Shown: positions 1 through 6,513, counted from the first letter of the stretch. The stretch: 7,886 nucleotides of DNA from Comamonadaceae bacterium (GCA_947478935.1 CANJXV010000114.1:1-7886); one strand, 5' to 3'. Program-made: numbers and translations. The notes: a model not told the origin generated them from the sequence alone.

Positions 1-2
1 CC

Positions 3-21
3 CTCCCTGTGGGGAGTCTTT
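3..21 (+). terminator. Possible weak terminator hairpin of an upstream gene
   Basis: CTCCC (3-7) and GGGAG (12-16) can pair around a TGTG loop, followed by TCTTT. The stem is only 5 bp and the T-tract is short, and the upstream gene lies outside the window. It could equally be a leader hairpin of the oxygenase gene that starts at 36. Weak support. Confidence 0.2.
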
Positions 22-35
22 AGGTCAGGTCCACC

Positions 36-1208
36 ATGTCTGATTTAAGTCTTCAACTGCAGCCGGCCCTGAGCCAACTCCCCGTATCAAGCTACTTTGA
101 TCCGTCGCTTTTCGCGCGCGAGATGGGGAGCCTTTTCAAGCCAGGGACACGCTATGTAGGCCATGCACTCAGCGTTCCTGAAGTCGGCGACTACTACGCC
201 CTGCCCCAGGAACAAGAAGGCCGTGCCCTGGTGCGCAATGCCCAAGGCATTGAACTCATCTCCAATGTGTGCCGCCACCGCCAGGCCGTGATGCTTAAAG
301 GCCAGGGCTCTTTGCTCCATGGCGCGGGCAGCGCAGGTGGCAACATCGTCTGCCCCCTGCACCGCTGGACTTACAGCGGCAGTAACCACCAGGGGGGCTT
401 ACCCGCAGGCAAGCTCATCGGCGCACCCCACTTTGCCGCCGACCCCTGTCTGAACCTCAACAACTACCCCTTGCAAGAATGGAACGGCCTCTTGTTTGAA
501 GGCGGTGGCGCCAACGTAGCCGAGCAAATGGCCGGCCTGGGACCGCGCGCCGACCTGGACTTTGGCGGCTACGTGCGCGACCGGGTGGAAATGCATGTGT
601 GCAACTACAACTGGAAGACCTTTATAGAGGTGTATCTGGAGGACTACCACGTAGGCCCCTTCCACCCCGGCCTGGGTAATTTTGTGACCTGCGACGATTT
701 GCGCTGGGAATTCAAAGATAACTATTCAGTGCAAACCGTTGGCCCGGGCAGCCGTCTGGGTTCATCGGACGCCAGCGGCGGCTCGCCGGTGTATGAGCGC
801 TGGCAAAACGCGGTACTCAATTACCGTAACGGTGTACCCCCACCTTATGGCGCAATTTGGCTGACGCTGTATCCACACATCATGGTCGAGTGGTATCCGC
901 ATGTCCTAACCGTATCGACCTTGCAACCGCTGGGCGTGGACAAAACCCTCAATATGGTGGAGTTTTTCTACCCCGAAGAAATAGCTGCCTTCGAGCGCGA
1001 ATTTGTCGAGGCGCAGCAAGCGGCCTATATGGAGACTTGTGTCGAAGACGACGAGATCGCCGAACGCATGGACGCCGGGCGCAAAGCCTTGCTGGCGCGT
1101 GGCGACAATGAGGTGGGTCCTTACCAAAGCCCGATGGAAGACGGCATGCAGCACTTCCACGAGTGGTACCGCAAGCGCATGGGCGATGTGAGCGCGGCTG
1201 CTGCATGA
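36..1208 (+). CDS. Rieske [2Fe-2S] non-heme iron oxygenase, alpha subunit
   Basis: Catalytic subunit of a ring-hydroxylating or demethylating Rieske oxygenase (390 aa), a cytoplasmic enzyme that takes electrons from a separate reductase. The N-terminal Rieske domain has the cluster ligands C79-x-H81 and C106-x2-H109 (CPLHRWTYS, with Arg where many homologues have Gly). The 24 residues between H81 and C106 are more than the usual 15-17 and include a Gly/Ala-rich insert. The catalytic domain has E202-D-Y-H205-x4-H210-P, giving the two iron His ligands, and D338 (in E-D-D-E) is the likely third ligand. The inter-subunit bridging position is Glu (E202) rather than the commoner Asp, as in carnitine oxygenase CntA. 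The start at 36 has a weak AGG 6 nt upstream and gives a normal N-terminus. No reductase, ferredoxin or beta-subunit gene is adjacent. The stop overlaps the next start. Substrate unknown; the family call is secure. Confidence 0.92.
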   Translation: MSDLSLQLQPALSQLPVSSYFDPSLFAREMGSLFKPGTRYVGHALSVPEVGDYYALPQEQEGRALVRNAQGIELISNVCRHRQAVMLKGQGSLLHGAGSAGGNIVCPLHRWTYSGSNHQGGLPAGKLIGAPHFAADPCLNLNNYPLQEWNGLLFEGGGANVAEQMAGLGPRADLDFGGYVRDRVEMHVCNYNWKTFIEVYLEDYHVGPFHPGLGNFVTCDDLRWEFKDNYSVQTVGPGSRLGSSDASGGSPVYERWQNAVLNYRNGVPPPYGAIWLTLYPHIMVEWYPHVLTVSTLQPLGVDKTLNMVEFFYPEEIAAFEREFVEAQQAAYMETCVEDDEIAERMDAGRKALLARGDNEVGPYQSPMEDGMQHFHEWYRKRMGDVSAAAA

Positions 1209-2122
1209 GTTTTGCCCGCAGCGGCGGCAGCGCCTGGCAGGCGCTGTGGATGGTATTGGCCTCCTTCCTGTTTGCCACTATGGCGGTTGGCGTGAAGTCG
1301 GCCTCCAATAGTTTCACCACCTTCGAAATCATTTTTTACCGGGGCTTGGTCAGTGTCATCTTTATGGCCGTGGTGGTGCGAGCGCGCAGCGCTAGTTTGC
1401 GCACCCCAGTGCCCATGATGCACCTCACGCGCAGCGGCGTAGGCGTGCTGTCGCTGGGCTCCTGGTTTTATGCGATTGCCCATTTGCCTTTAGCCACCGC
1501 CATGACACTCAACTACATGAGCGGCGTTTGGGTGGCGGCCTTTATCCTGGGCGGGGCGCTGCTGTACGGACAGGCCGAAAAACAAGGCGCGCTCATGGGC
1601 ACCGTGATGCTGGGCTTTGTGGGTGTGGTGATGACGCTGCGCCCCACTATTGACCATGACCAATTGTTCGCAGGCCTAATCGGGTTGCTGTCGGGCATAG
1701 GCGCGGCCTTGGCCTATATGCAGGTGACGGCGCTGGGTAAAGCAGGTGAGCCTGAAGAACGTACCGTGTTTTATTTTTCAGTGGGCACAGCCGTGGTGGG
1801 CGCAGTGGGCATGATGTTTACCGACATGACGCCCTGGAGCGCGGTCAGCCCCCACGACGCGGCCTGGCTGGTACCAATTGGCGTACTGGCCGCCCTGGGC
1901 CAATGGTGCATGACACGCGCTTACCGCAAAGGCGCCACACTGGTGGTGGCCAGCATGCAGTACTTTGGCATTGTGTTTGCCAGCGCCTACAGCCTGCTGC
2001 TGTTTGGCGACCACATCGCCCCGCTGGGCTGGGCCGGCATCGCGGTCATTTTGGCCAGCGGCATCCTATCCACCGCCCTGCGCGCCCGAGCGCTGCCCGA
2101 TACGCCGGCGGAAGAACATTAA
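1205..2122 (+). CDS. DMT superfamily transporter with two EamA domains
   Basis: Inner-membrane protein of 305 aa with about ten hydrophobic helices (roughly residues 12-30, 38-57, 75-94, 98-120, 128-146, 155-173, 187-205, 219-236, 246-266, 272-292), arranged as two EamA repeats (about 14-147 and 155-290). Typical family signatures are FYRG at 44-47 in repeat one and GWAGIAVILASG near the end of repeat two. The start chosen is the ATG at 1205, whose bases are shared with the TGA stop of the oxygenase gene (ATGA). An in-frame ATG at 1163 would add 14 residues lying deep in that gene and is unlikely. No strong Shine-Dalgarno is seen, so translation is probably coupled to the upstream gene. Family members export or import amino acids, nucleosides and other small metabolites; the coupling suggests it moves a substrate or product of the oxygenase, which is inference. 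Confidence 0.88.
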   Translation: MSFARSGGSAWQALWMVLASFLFATMAVGVKSASNSFTTFEIIFYRGLVSVIFMAVVVRARSASLRTPVPMMHLTRSGVGVLSLGSWFYAIAHLPLATAMTLNYMSGVWVAAFILGGALLYGQAEKQGALMGTVMLGFVGVVMTLRPTIDHDQLFAGLIGLLSGIGAALAYMQVTALGKAGEPEERTVFYFSVGTAVVGAVGMMFTDMTPWSAVSPHDAAWLVPIGVLAALGQWCMTRAYRKGATLVVASMQYFGIVFASAYSLLLFGDHIAPLGWAGIAVILASGILSTALRARALPDTPAEEH

Positions 2123-2189
2123 GGTACATGGGTTACAGAATTCCCAGCCGCAATACAGCTCAAAGTCAGCATCCCAAGAAACCTTCACT

Positions 2190-2203
2190 GCGGCGTTTGC
2201 CGC
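2190..2203 (+). other. Small hairpin just upstream of the sulfurtransferase start
   Basis: GCGGC (2190-2194) and GCCGC (2199-2203) form a perfect 5-bp stem with a GTTT loop, ending 7 nt before the ATG at 2211. It occupies the place where a Shine-Dalgarno would be, and none is visible. The rest of the 88-bp spacer (2123-2210) shows no convincing promoter or terminator. Confidence 0.3.
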
Positions 2204-2210
2204 TTACGTT

Positions 2211-3086
2211 ATGTACACCACACTGATTACCGCCAAGCAACTTTTGCAACTGCAGCAAGCCAAGACACCGCTGATGGTGTTTGATTGCAGCTTCGACCTA
2301 GCCCGCAGCGAAGCCGGGGTCGAGATGTTTGCGCAAAGCCATATTGCGGGCGCGATGTTTGCGGACCTTGACCGCACGCTCAGCGCCAAAGGAGACAGGC
2401 AACTTACCGGCGCGCAAAGTGGGGGGCGCCATCCTTTGCCGCCACGGGCATCAATGGCCCAGTGGCTGCGCGATGTGGGTTTTAGACAGGGCATGCAGGC
2501 CGTGGTCTATGACCGCCAGGGTTCCAGTTTTTGTGGGCGCTTGTGGTGGATGCTCAAGTGGCTGGGGCACGATGCCGTGGCGGTGCTGGACGGCGGGCTG
2601 AACGCTTGGACGGAGGCCGGCGGCAGCACCGAAAGTGGTGCCATGCAGGCGCTACCGGCGCAACAAGCCGGAGACTTTGCGCTACGCGAATCGCTGGTGA
2701 CGCTGATGCAAGCGGAGCAAGTGCTGCAGAACCTAGGGCGCGCAACGCAAACGATTGTGGATGCACGCGCCACGCCGCGCTTTAAAGGCGAGGTCGAGCC
2801 CCTGGACCCGGTCGCAGGACATATTCCCGGCGCATTGAACAGGCCCTTTAATCTGAACCTGGATGCAAACGGCAAGTTCAAACCAGCGACGCAACTGCGC
2901 GCTGAATTTGAGGCGCTGCTGGGCGCGCGCGGCATAGAGACCGTGGTGCACCACTGCGGCAGCGGGGTGACTGCCATCCCCAATATCCTGGCTATGCAAA
3001 TCGCCGGGCTAGGGAACACGGCATTGTTTGCGGGCAGTTGGAGTGAGTGGTGCAGTGATCCGACAAGGCCGGTTGCCACAGGCTGA
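2211..3086 (+). CDS. sseA: Two-domain rhodanese, 3-mercaptopyruvate sulfurtransferase type
   Basis: Sulfurtransferase of 291 aa, moving sulfur from 3-mercaptopyruvate (or thiosulfate) to an acceptor such as cyanide or a thiol; probably cytoplasmic since no signal peptide is seen. The N-terminal, catalytically inactive rhodanese domain spans about 4-137 (FDCSFDL at 24-30, DGGLNAW at 127-133). The C-terminal catalytic domain spans about 160-285, with DARATPRF (184-191), GHIPGALN (203-210) and the active loop C249-GSGVTA. CGSGVT is the loop of mercaptopyruvate sulfurtransferases, whereas thiosulfate sulfurtransferases usually have CRKGVT. C-terminal GSWSEWCSDP at 275-284 is typical. The open frame extends upstream to 1965, but this overlaps the transporter gene; ATG 2211 gives the family N-terminus MYTTLI. 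No Shine-Dalgarno is seen. It may be co-transcribed with the two genes before it, though no functional link is evident. The actual sulfur donor is not provable from sequence. Confidence 0.92.
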   Translation: MYTTLITAKQLLQLQQAKTPLMVFDCSFDLARSEAGVEMFAQSHIAGAMFADLDRTLSAKGDRQLTGAQSGGRHPLPPRASMAQWLRDVGFRQGMQAVVYDRQGSSFCGRLWWMLKWLGHDAVAVLDGGLNAWTEAGGSTESGAMQALPAQQAGDFALRESLVTLMQAEQVLQNLGRATQTIVDARATPRFKGEVEPLDPVAGHIPGALNRPFNLNLDANGKFKPATQLRAEFEALLGARGIETVVHHCGSGVTAIPNILAMQIAGLGNTALFAGSWSEWCSDPTRPVATG

Positions 3087-3093
3087 GGCGCCC

Positions 3094-3148
3094 GCGCTTG
3101 GCATAGCGCTTGCAGCCCCCCAGCGCACCGATCTTACGGGCTGCCCGT
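3094..3148. other. Convergent intergenic region with overlapping hairpins
   Basis: Within the 66-bp spacer between the convergent sulfurtransferase and potG genes, three hairpins are possible: GCGCT/AGCGC (3094-3098 with 3105-3109), CAGCCC/GGGCTG (3113-3118 with 3138-3143) and ACGGGC/GCCCGT (3136-3141 with 3143-3148). The last two share bases and exclude each other. None is followed by a T-tract on either strand, so these are not canonical intrinsic terminators, but the structure may assist termination in both directions. Confidence 0.35.
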
Positions 3149-3152
3149 GGCC

Positions 3153-4298
3153 TTAGCGCGTGAGCACCACCAGGTCGCTGCCGGACCACCACACATAGAC
3201 CGCGTCACCCCAGGTCAGCGACGAACTGCCATGGCGCGCGTCATTGGTATGCGTCACCTTAACAACCAGGCCACTGGCAAGTTTGACGTGGTAGGTAGTC
3301 AGGCTACCCAGGTAGGCCAATTCAGTAATCACGCCCTGCGCTAGGTTGTAGCCCACTTCGGCGGCCAGTTCGCGCTGCACATCAGGGACCGGCTCGCTTT
3401 GGATAGACATTTTTTCGGGCCGCACCGCCACATGGACATCCATGCCCTGGGTGCCAGTAATGCCGTGGCTGACATAGTGCTTGCAATCGGCCGAGCCGAT
3501 GATGACGTGGTCAGCCTCATCGACCTCCACCGCGCCTTTGAAGATATTGACGGTGCCAATAAAGTCGGCCACAAACAGGCAATTGGGCGTTTCGTAAATC
3601 TCGGCCGGCTTGCCGATTTGCAAAATCTTGCCTTCGCTCATGACGCCAATCCGCGTCGCCATGGTCATCGCCTCTTCTTGGTCATGCGTCACCATCACAC
3701 AGGTCACCCCCACGCGCTCGATGATGTCCACCAGTTCCAGTTGGGTGCGCTGGCGCAGCTTGGCATCCAAAGCGCCTAGCGGTTCGTCCAGCAAAAGCAG
3801 CTTGGGGCGCTTGGCCAGGCTACGCGCCAGCGCCACGCGCTGCTGCTGGCCACCCGATAGCTGATGCGGCTTGCGCTTGGCATATTGCTTGAGCTGCACC
3901 AGATCCAGCATTTGCGTTACCCGCTCTTCAATCTGGTCTTTGGGCATGCCATCGCGCTTGAGGCCAAAGGCCACGTTTTCCCAGACCGTCAGATGCGGAA
4001 ACAGCGCATAGCTTTGGAACATCATATTGATGGGGCGCTCGTAAGGCGCCAGACCCACGATATCCTGCCCGGCCAACAGTATGTGGCCGGAGGTCGGCAC
4101 CTCAAACCCGGCCAACATACGCAGCAAGGTAGATTTGCCGCAGCCCGAAGATCCGAGCAAGGCAAAAATCTCACCCTGCGCGATGTCTAGGCTGACATCG
4201 TCCACCGCAAACACATCGTCAAACTTTTTGACAATGTGCTGAATTTGTAAAAACGGCGCCGCTGGTGCATCGCGCGCTATAGGTTCAGTTTGTGCCAC
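3153..4298 (-). CDS. potG: Putrescine/polyamine ABC transporter ATP-binding protein PotG
   Basis: Cytoplasmic ATPase of the polyamine importer (381 aa; E. coli PotG is 377), powering uptake through PotH/PotI. Visible motifs: Walker A GSSGCGKST (49-57), Q-loop Q95, ABC signature LSGGQ (147-151), Walker B LLLLDEP (167-173, with D171 and E172), D-loop GALD (175-178) and H-loop H205. All catalytic residues are intact. The C-terminal part (about 250-380) is the TOBE-type regulatory domain, with VAVRPEKM at 290-297. The start is GTG at 4298, supported by AGGAGG five bases upstream (4304-4309). The gene lies 340 bp downstream of potI on the same strand, whereas E. coli has potG directly after potF. 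It may therefore have its own promoter or be controlled by the spacer. Substrate class is inferred from the full set of Pot-like partners; related CUT1-type ATPases look similar. Confidence 0.93.
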   Translation of the reverse strand: MAQTEPIARDAPAAPFLQIQHIVKKFDDVFAVDDVSLDIAQGEIFALLGSSGCGKSTLLRMLAGFEVPTSGHILLAGQDIVGLAPYERPINMMFQSYALFPHLTVWENVAFGLKRDGMPKDQIEERVTQMLDLVQLKQYAKRKPHQLSGGQQQRVALARSLAKRPKLLLLDEPLGALDAKLRQRTQLELVDIIERVGVTCVMVTHDQEEAMTMATRIGVMSEGKILQIGKPAEIYETPNCLFVADFIGTVNIFKGAVEVDEADHVIIGSADCKHYVSHGITGTQGMDVHVAVRPEKMSIQSEPVPDVQRELAAEVGYNLAQGVITELAYLGSLTTYHVKLASGLVVKVTHTNDARHGSSSLTWGDAVYVWWSGSDLVVLTR

Positions 4299-4303
4299 GC
4301 CTG

Positions 4304-4309
4304 CCTCCT
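4304..4309 (-). promoter_or_regulatory. Shine-Dalgarno AGGAGG fixing the GTG start of potG
   Basis: AGGAGG on the minus strand lies 5 nt before the GTG at 4298. This is the consensus ribosome binding site at optimal spacing and decides for the non-ATG start, which also gives the expected N-terminal length. Confidence 0.75.
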
Positions 4310-4373
4310 GCTTTGGTGTCTGCGCGCTCTACAGGCCCGTTGTGAACGAGGTGTGTGCGCGCTTGGCAAGGCG

Positions 4374-4403
4374 GCGCCCACGATGACCCAAGACTTTGGG
4401 CGC
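4374..4403 (-). promoter_or_regulatory. Mutually exclusive hairpins in the potG leader
   Basis: Two stems share the GGG at 4398-4400, so only one can form at a time: a 6-bp GCGCCC/GGGCGC stem with an 18-nt loop, and a 5-bp CCCAA/TTGGG stem with a 4-nt loop. They lie 76-105 nt upstream of the potG start. The arrangement resembles a switch or an operator-like palindrome; function is inference and chance pairing is possible in GC-rich DNA. Confidence 0.25.
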
Positions 4404-4638
4404 ATGCAAGGTAGCTACTTGGGCACTGGAGGGAACAACCGAGGGGCTTTTGACCCATTTACGCCCGTATGCGAAATCATGCGATGTAGCCACAACCATC
4501 TCCTTTGCAACAATCAAAAACATACGCAAGCCAGGGGTTGCGCTTTCTGCGCAGGATTGCCATGGTAATGCGCTTTGGAATCCCGAGCGGGCCGTGCGTG
4601 CGCCTAGTTGCGCGAGAAACCCGCATTGCTTAAACACC

Positions 4639-5490
4639 TTACACCCGCGCCGCAGTTTCATAAAACGCTTGCTGCGCCTCTTGCACCCGCTGCCGCGCCT
4701 GGCGTGCTACCCAAATACTGTAGGCGATAACGGCAACGGTAATGACGCTGATAAGTAAGGTGGCGGCCGCGTAAATGGTCGGGTTGATTCCTCTTCTAGC
4801 GTATCCAAATATCACTTGCGGCAAGGTGTTGACGCCGGGGCCGGACAGAAATTCGGAAATCACCACATCGTCAAACGAAAGGGTAAATGACAGCAAAAAC
4901 CCAGCCACAATGGCCTGGGCGATATTGGGCAGCGTCACCAGAAAAAACACCTGCGCCGGGCGTGCGCCCAGGTCCATGGCGGCTTCTTCAATCGAGCGAT
5001 CCACTTCCAGCAGGCGCGACTGCACCACCACCATCGCATAGGCCATCCCCAAGAGCGTGTGGCCCAGGATGATGGTGAGCAAGCCCCGCTCTGGCCACCC
5101 AAACACGTTTTGGATACCGACCATCAGCAGCAGCAAGGACAGACCGATTACTACTTCGGGCATCACCAAGGGCGCGTTCACCATGCCCGAGAACAGGGTG
5201 CGCCCGGTAAAGCGCAGGTAGCGCACCAGCACAAAGGCGGCAAACGTACCCAGCACCGCCGACAAAATGCCTGTGGCCAGCGCAATCTGCAAGGACAACC
5301 AAAAGCCTTCGACGATTTTGTTGTCCCGGCCCAAGGCCTCATACCAGCGCAGGGAAAAACCGGTAAACACCGCATCTTGGCGGCTGCTGTTAAACGAGAA
5401 CACCACCATAAACAAAAGCGGCAGGTAGAGGAACAGGAAGATCAGGACCATCCAGGCCCGGCCAAAGTAATCTTGTACAAGGCGGTACAT
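4639..5490 (-). CDS. potI: Putrescine/polyamine ABC transporter permease PotI
   Basis: Inner-membrane permease (283 aa; E. coli PotI is 281) that pairs with PotH to form the channel of the importer. About six hydrophobic helices are visible (roughly 12-32, 63-88, 103-127, 138-157, 187-206, 239-261). The cytoplasmic EAA loop that docks on the ATPase is at about 168-190: E169-A-A-M-D-L-G175, ending in LPNI. Just after it, LSFDDVVISEF at 204-214 is characteristic of the PotC/PotI branch. The ATG at 5490 lies 7 bp after the potH stop with only a distant AAGG, so translation is probably coupled to potH. The C-terminal tail is Gln/Ala/Arg-rich. Assignment to PotI rather than PotC rests on the PotF-like binding protein and on similarity to PotI as I recall it. 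Confidence 0.92.
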   Translation of the reverse strand: MYRLVQDYFGRAWMVLIFLFLYLPLLFMVVFSFNSSRQDAVFTGFSLRWYEALGRDNKIVEGFWLSLQIALATGILSAVLGTFAAFVLVRYLRFTGRTLFSGMVNAPLVMPEVVIGLSLLLLMVGIQNVFGWPERGLLTIILGHTLLGMAYAMVVVQSRLLEVDRSIEEAAMDLGARPAQVFFLVTLPNIAQAIVAGFLLSFTLSFDDVVISEFLSGPGVNTLPQVIFGYARRGINPTIYAAATLLISVITVAVIAYSIWVARQARQRVQEAQQAFYETAARV

Positions 5491-5497
5491 AGCGCGG

Positions 5498-6430
5498 CTA
5501 GGCCTTGGCTGGCGCGGTCTGCGCCGCCGAGCGGTAGTACAGGGCCAGCGGCACGACGATTAACGCGATCATGCTGACCGCCAGTGCACTGGCGCGCGGC
5601 CAGTTGTTACTGGTGAACATTTCGTCCCAGACTACGCGGCCCACCATAATGTTTTCCGGCCCGCCCAGTAGCGAAGGGATCACAAACTCACCCACCGCGG
5701 GGATGAACACCAACATAAAACCGGCGATGATGCCCGCGCGTGACAAGGGCACAGTTACCAGCCAAAAGGCTTTGAAAGGCGAGGCGCCCAGGTCGTACGC
5801 CGCCTCTAGCAAGCGCATATCGAGTTTGACCAGCGTTGCGTACAAAGGCAGCACCATGAAAGGCAGGTACACATAGGTCATGCCCACCAACATGGACACA
5901 TCGGTATAGAGCATTTGCACCGGTTCTTGAACGAGCCCTAAGGCCATGAACAAGCGATTGAGCACGCCCTGGTCGGCCAATATGCCTTTCCAGGCATACA
6001 CGCGCAATAAAAATGAAGTCCAAAACGGCAGCATCACCATCATCAGCAGCGCCGGGCGCGCGGCAGGCGAAGAGCGAGCAATCGCATACGCAAACGGGTA
6101 GCCCAGCAACAGGCACAGGATGGCGGTACACAAGGCATACGCCAAAGAGCGAATATAGGCCTCCACATAAATCGTCTGCACCAGGCCAGCGCCTTCTGCA
6201 GTGGCAAAAATGCTACTGTAGTTTTCGTACTTCAAGCGCAGCACACCCGCTTGGGAGTCCCACAAGGGCTTGAAGGGATGGATGTCATTGCCCATGTCCA
6301 CAAAGCTGATGTAGAGCAAGACCAGAAACGGCAGCATGAAGAAAAACAGCAGCCAAGCCATGGGTACACCAATGACAAAACGCCGACCCGGTGCGGGCAG
6401 ACGTTTGAATAAGCCGGTGAGCAATGGCAT
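5498..6430 (-). CDS. potH: Putrescine/polyamine ABC transporter permease PotH
   Basis: Inner-membrane permease (310 aa; E. coli PotH is 317), partner of PotI. Hydrophobic helices appear at roughly 20-43, 88-115, 126-146, 178-200, 232-252 and 281-299, with a large periplasmic stretch between the first two, as usual for PotB/PotH. The EAA loop is at about 208-232: E209-A-A-Y-D-L-G215, with VTVPLSRAGI at 225-234. GEFVIPSLLGG at 247-257 is a conserved block of this branch. The ATG at 6430 has no visible Shine-Dalgarno and sits about 27 nt after the T-tract of an intrinsic terminator following potF, so expression depends on read-through or on an unseen promoter. No in-frame ATG, GTG or TTG occurs between the start and the upstream in-frame stop near 6470. 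Confidence 0.93.
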   Translation of the reverse strand: MPLLTGLFKRLPAPGRRFVIGVPMAWLLFFFMLPFLVLLYISFVDMGNDIHPFKPLWDSQAGVLRLKYENYSSIFATAEGAGLVQTIYVEAYIRSLAYALCTAILCLLLGYPFAYAIARSSPAARPALLMMVMLPFWTSFLLRVYAWKGILADQGVLNRLFMALGLVQEPVQMLYTDVSMLVGMTYVYLPFMVLPLYATLVKLDMRLLEAAYDLGASPFKAFWLVTVPLSRAGIIAGFMLVFIPAVGEFVIPSLLGGPENIMVGRVVWDEMFTSNNWPRASALAVSMIALIVVPLALYYRSAAQTAPAKA

Positions 6431-6453
6431 GGCGGGGTAGTCAGGCCGCAGGC

Positions 6454-6493
6454 AATAAAAAAGGACTGTTCACGCCATGCATAGAACAGTCCT
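6454..6493 (-). terminator. Intrinsic terminator/attenuator between potF and potH
   Basis: A perfect 10-bp inverted repeat, AGGACTGTTC (6462-6471) and GAACAGTCCT (6484-6493), encloses a 12-nt loop that itself contains ATGCAT. On the minus strand the stem runs straight into TTTTTTATT. It begins 20 nt after the potF stop. It is directional: no T-tract follows on the plus strand. Expected to end most transcripts after potF while letting some continue into potHI. Confidence 0.88.
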
Positions 6494-6513
6494 GGTGCCT
6501 AAGGCGAGCGCAA

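Larger units (their letters stand above)
4299..4638 (-). other. 340-bp spacer between potI and potG: hairpins, possible small ORF
   Basis: No recognisable gene. On the minus strand, in reading order: a TGCGC/GCGCA hairpin (4539-4543 with 4549-4553); AAGGAG (4500-4505) placed 6 nt before a GTG at 4493 that opens a 54-codon frame ending at 4329, rich in Arg, Lys and His and resembling nothing I know; a stretch at 4410-4455 with the palindrome GTAGCTAC and a TCAAAAG segment, resembling intergenic elements I recall from Comamonadaceae; and two overlapping hairpins, CCCAA/TTGGG (4387-4391 with 4396-4400) nested in GCGCCC/GGGCGC (4374-4379 with 4398-4403). No convincing sigma-70 or sigma-54 promoter and no intrinsic terminator with a T-tract was found. 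Confidence 0.5.

Noticed and set aside
1163..1204. Earlier ATG for the transporter gene
   Set aside because: It would add 14 residues encoded inside the oxygenase gene; the ATGA overlap start at 1205 gives the normal EamA N-terminus.
949..1483. Two overlapping minus-strand frames (949-1332 and 1121-1483)
   Set aside because: Both are antisense to the oxygenase/transporter junction and show Arg/His/Pro-rich sequence with no motif.
1965..2210. 82-codon upstream extension of the sulfurtransferase frame
   Set aside because: Overlaps the transporter gene in another frame, has Cys/Pro/Arg-rich sequence unlike rhodaneses, and the family N-terminus begins at 2211.
2507..3079. 190-codon open frame on the minus strand
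   Set aside because: Antisense to the sulfurtransferase catalytic domain; Ser/Ala/Pro-rich composition without a family match, typical of a shadow frame.
4545..4562. Possible sigma-54 promoter (TGGCA...TGCGCA) on the minus strand
   Set aside because: The spacing between the GG and GC elements is off by one from the required 10 bp, and the -12 element does not match.
5059..5577. 172-codon open frame on the plus strand
   Set aside because: Antisense to potI and the potH end; Gln/His/Lys-rich translation is the mirror of hydrophobic membrane-helix codons.
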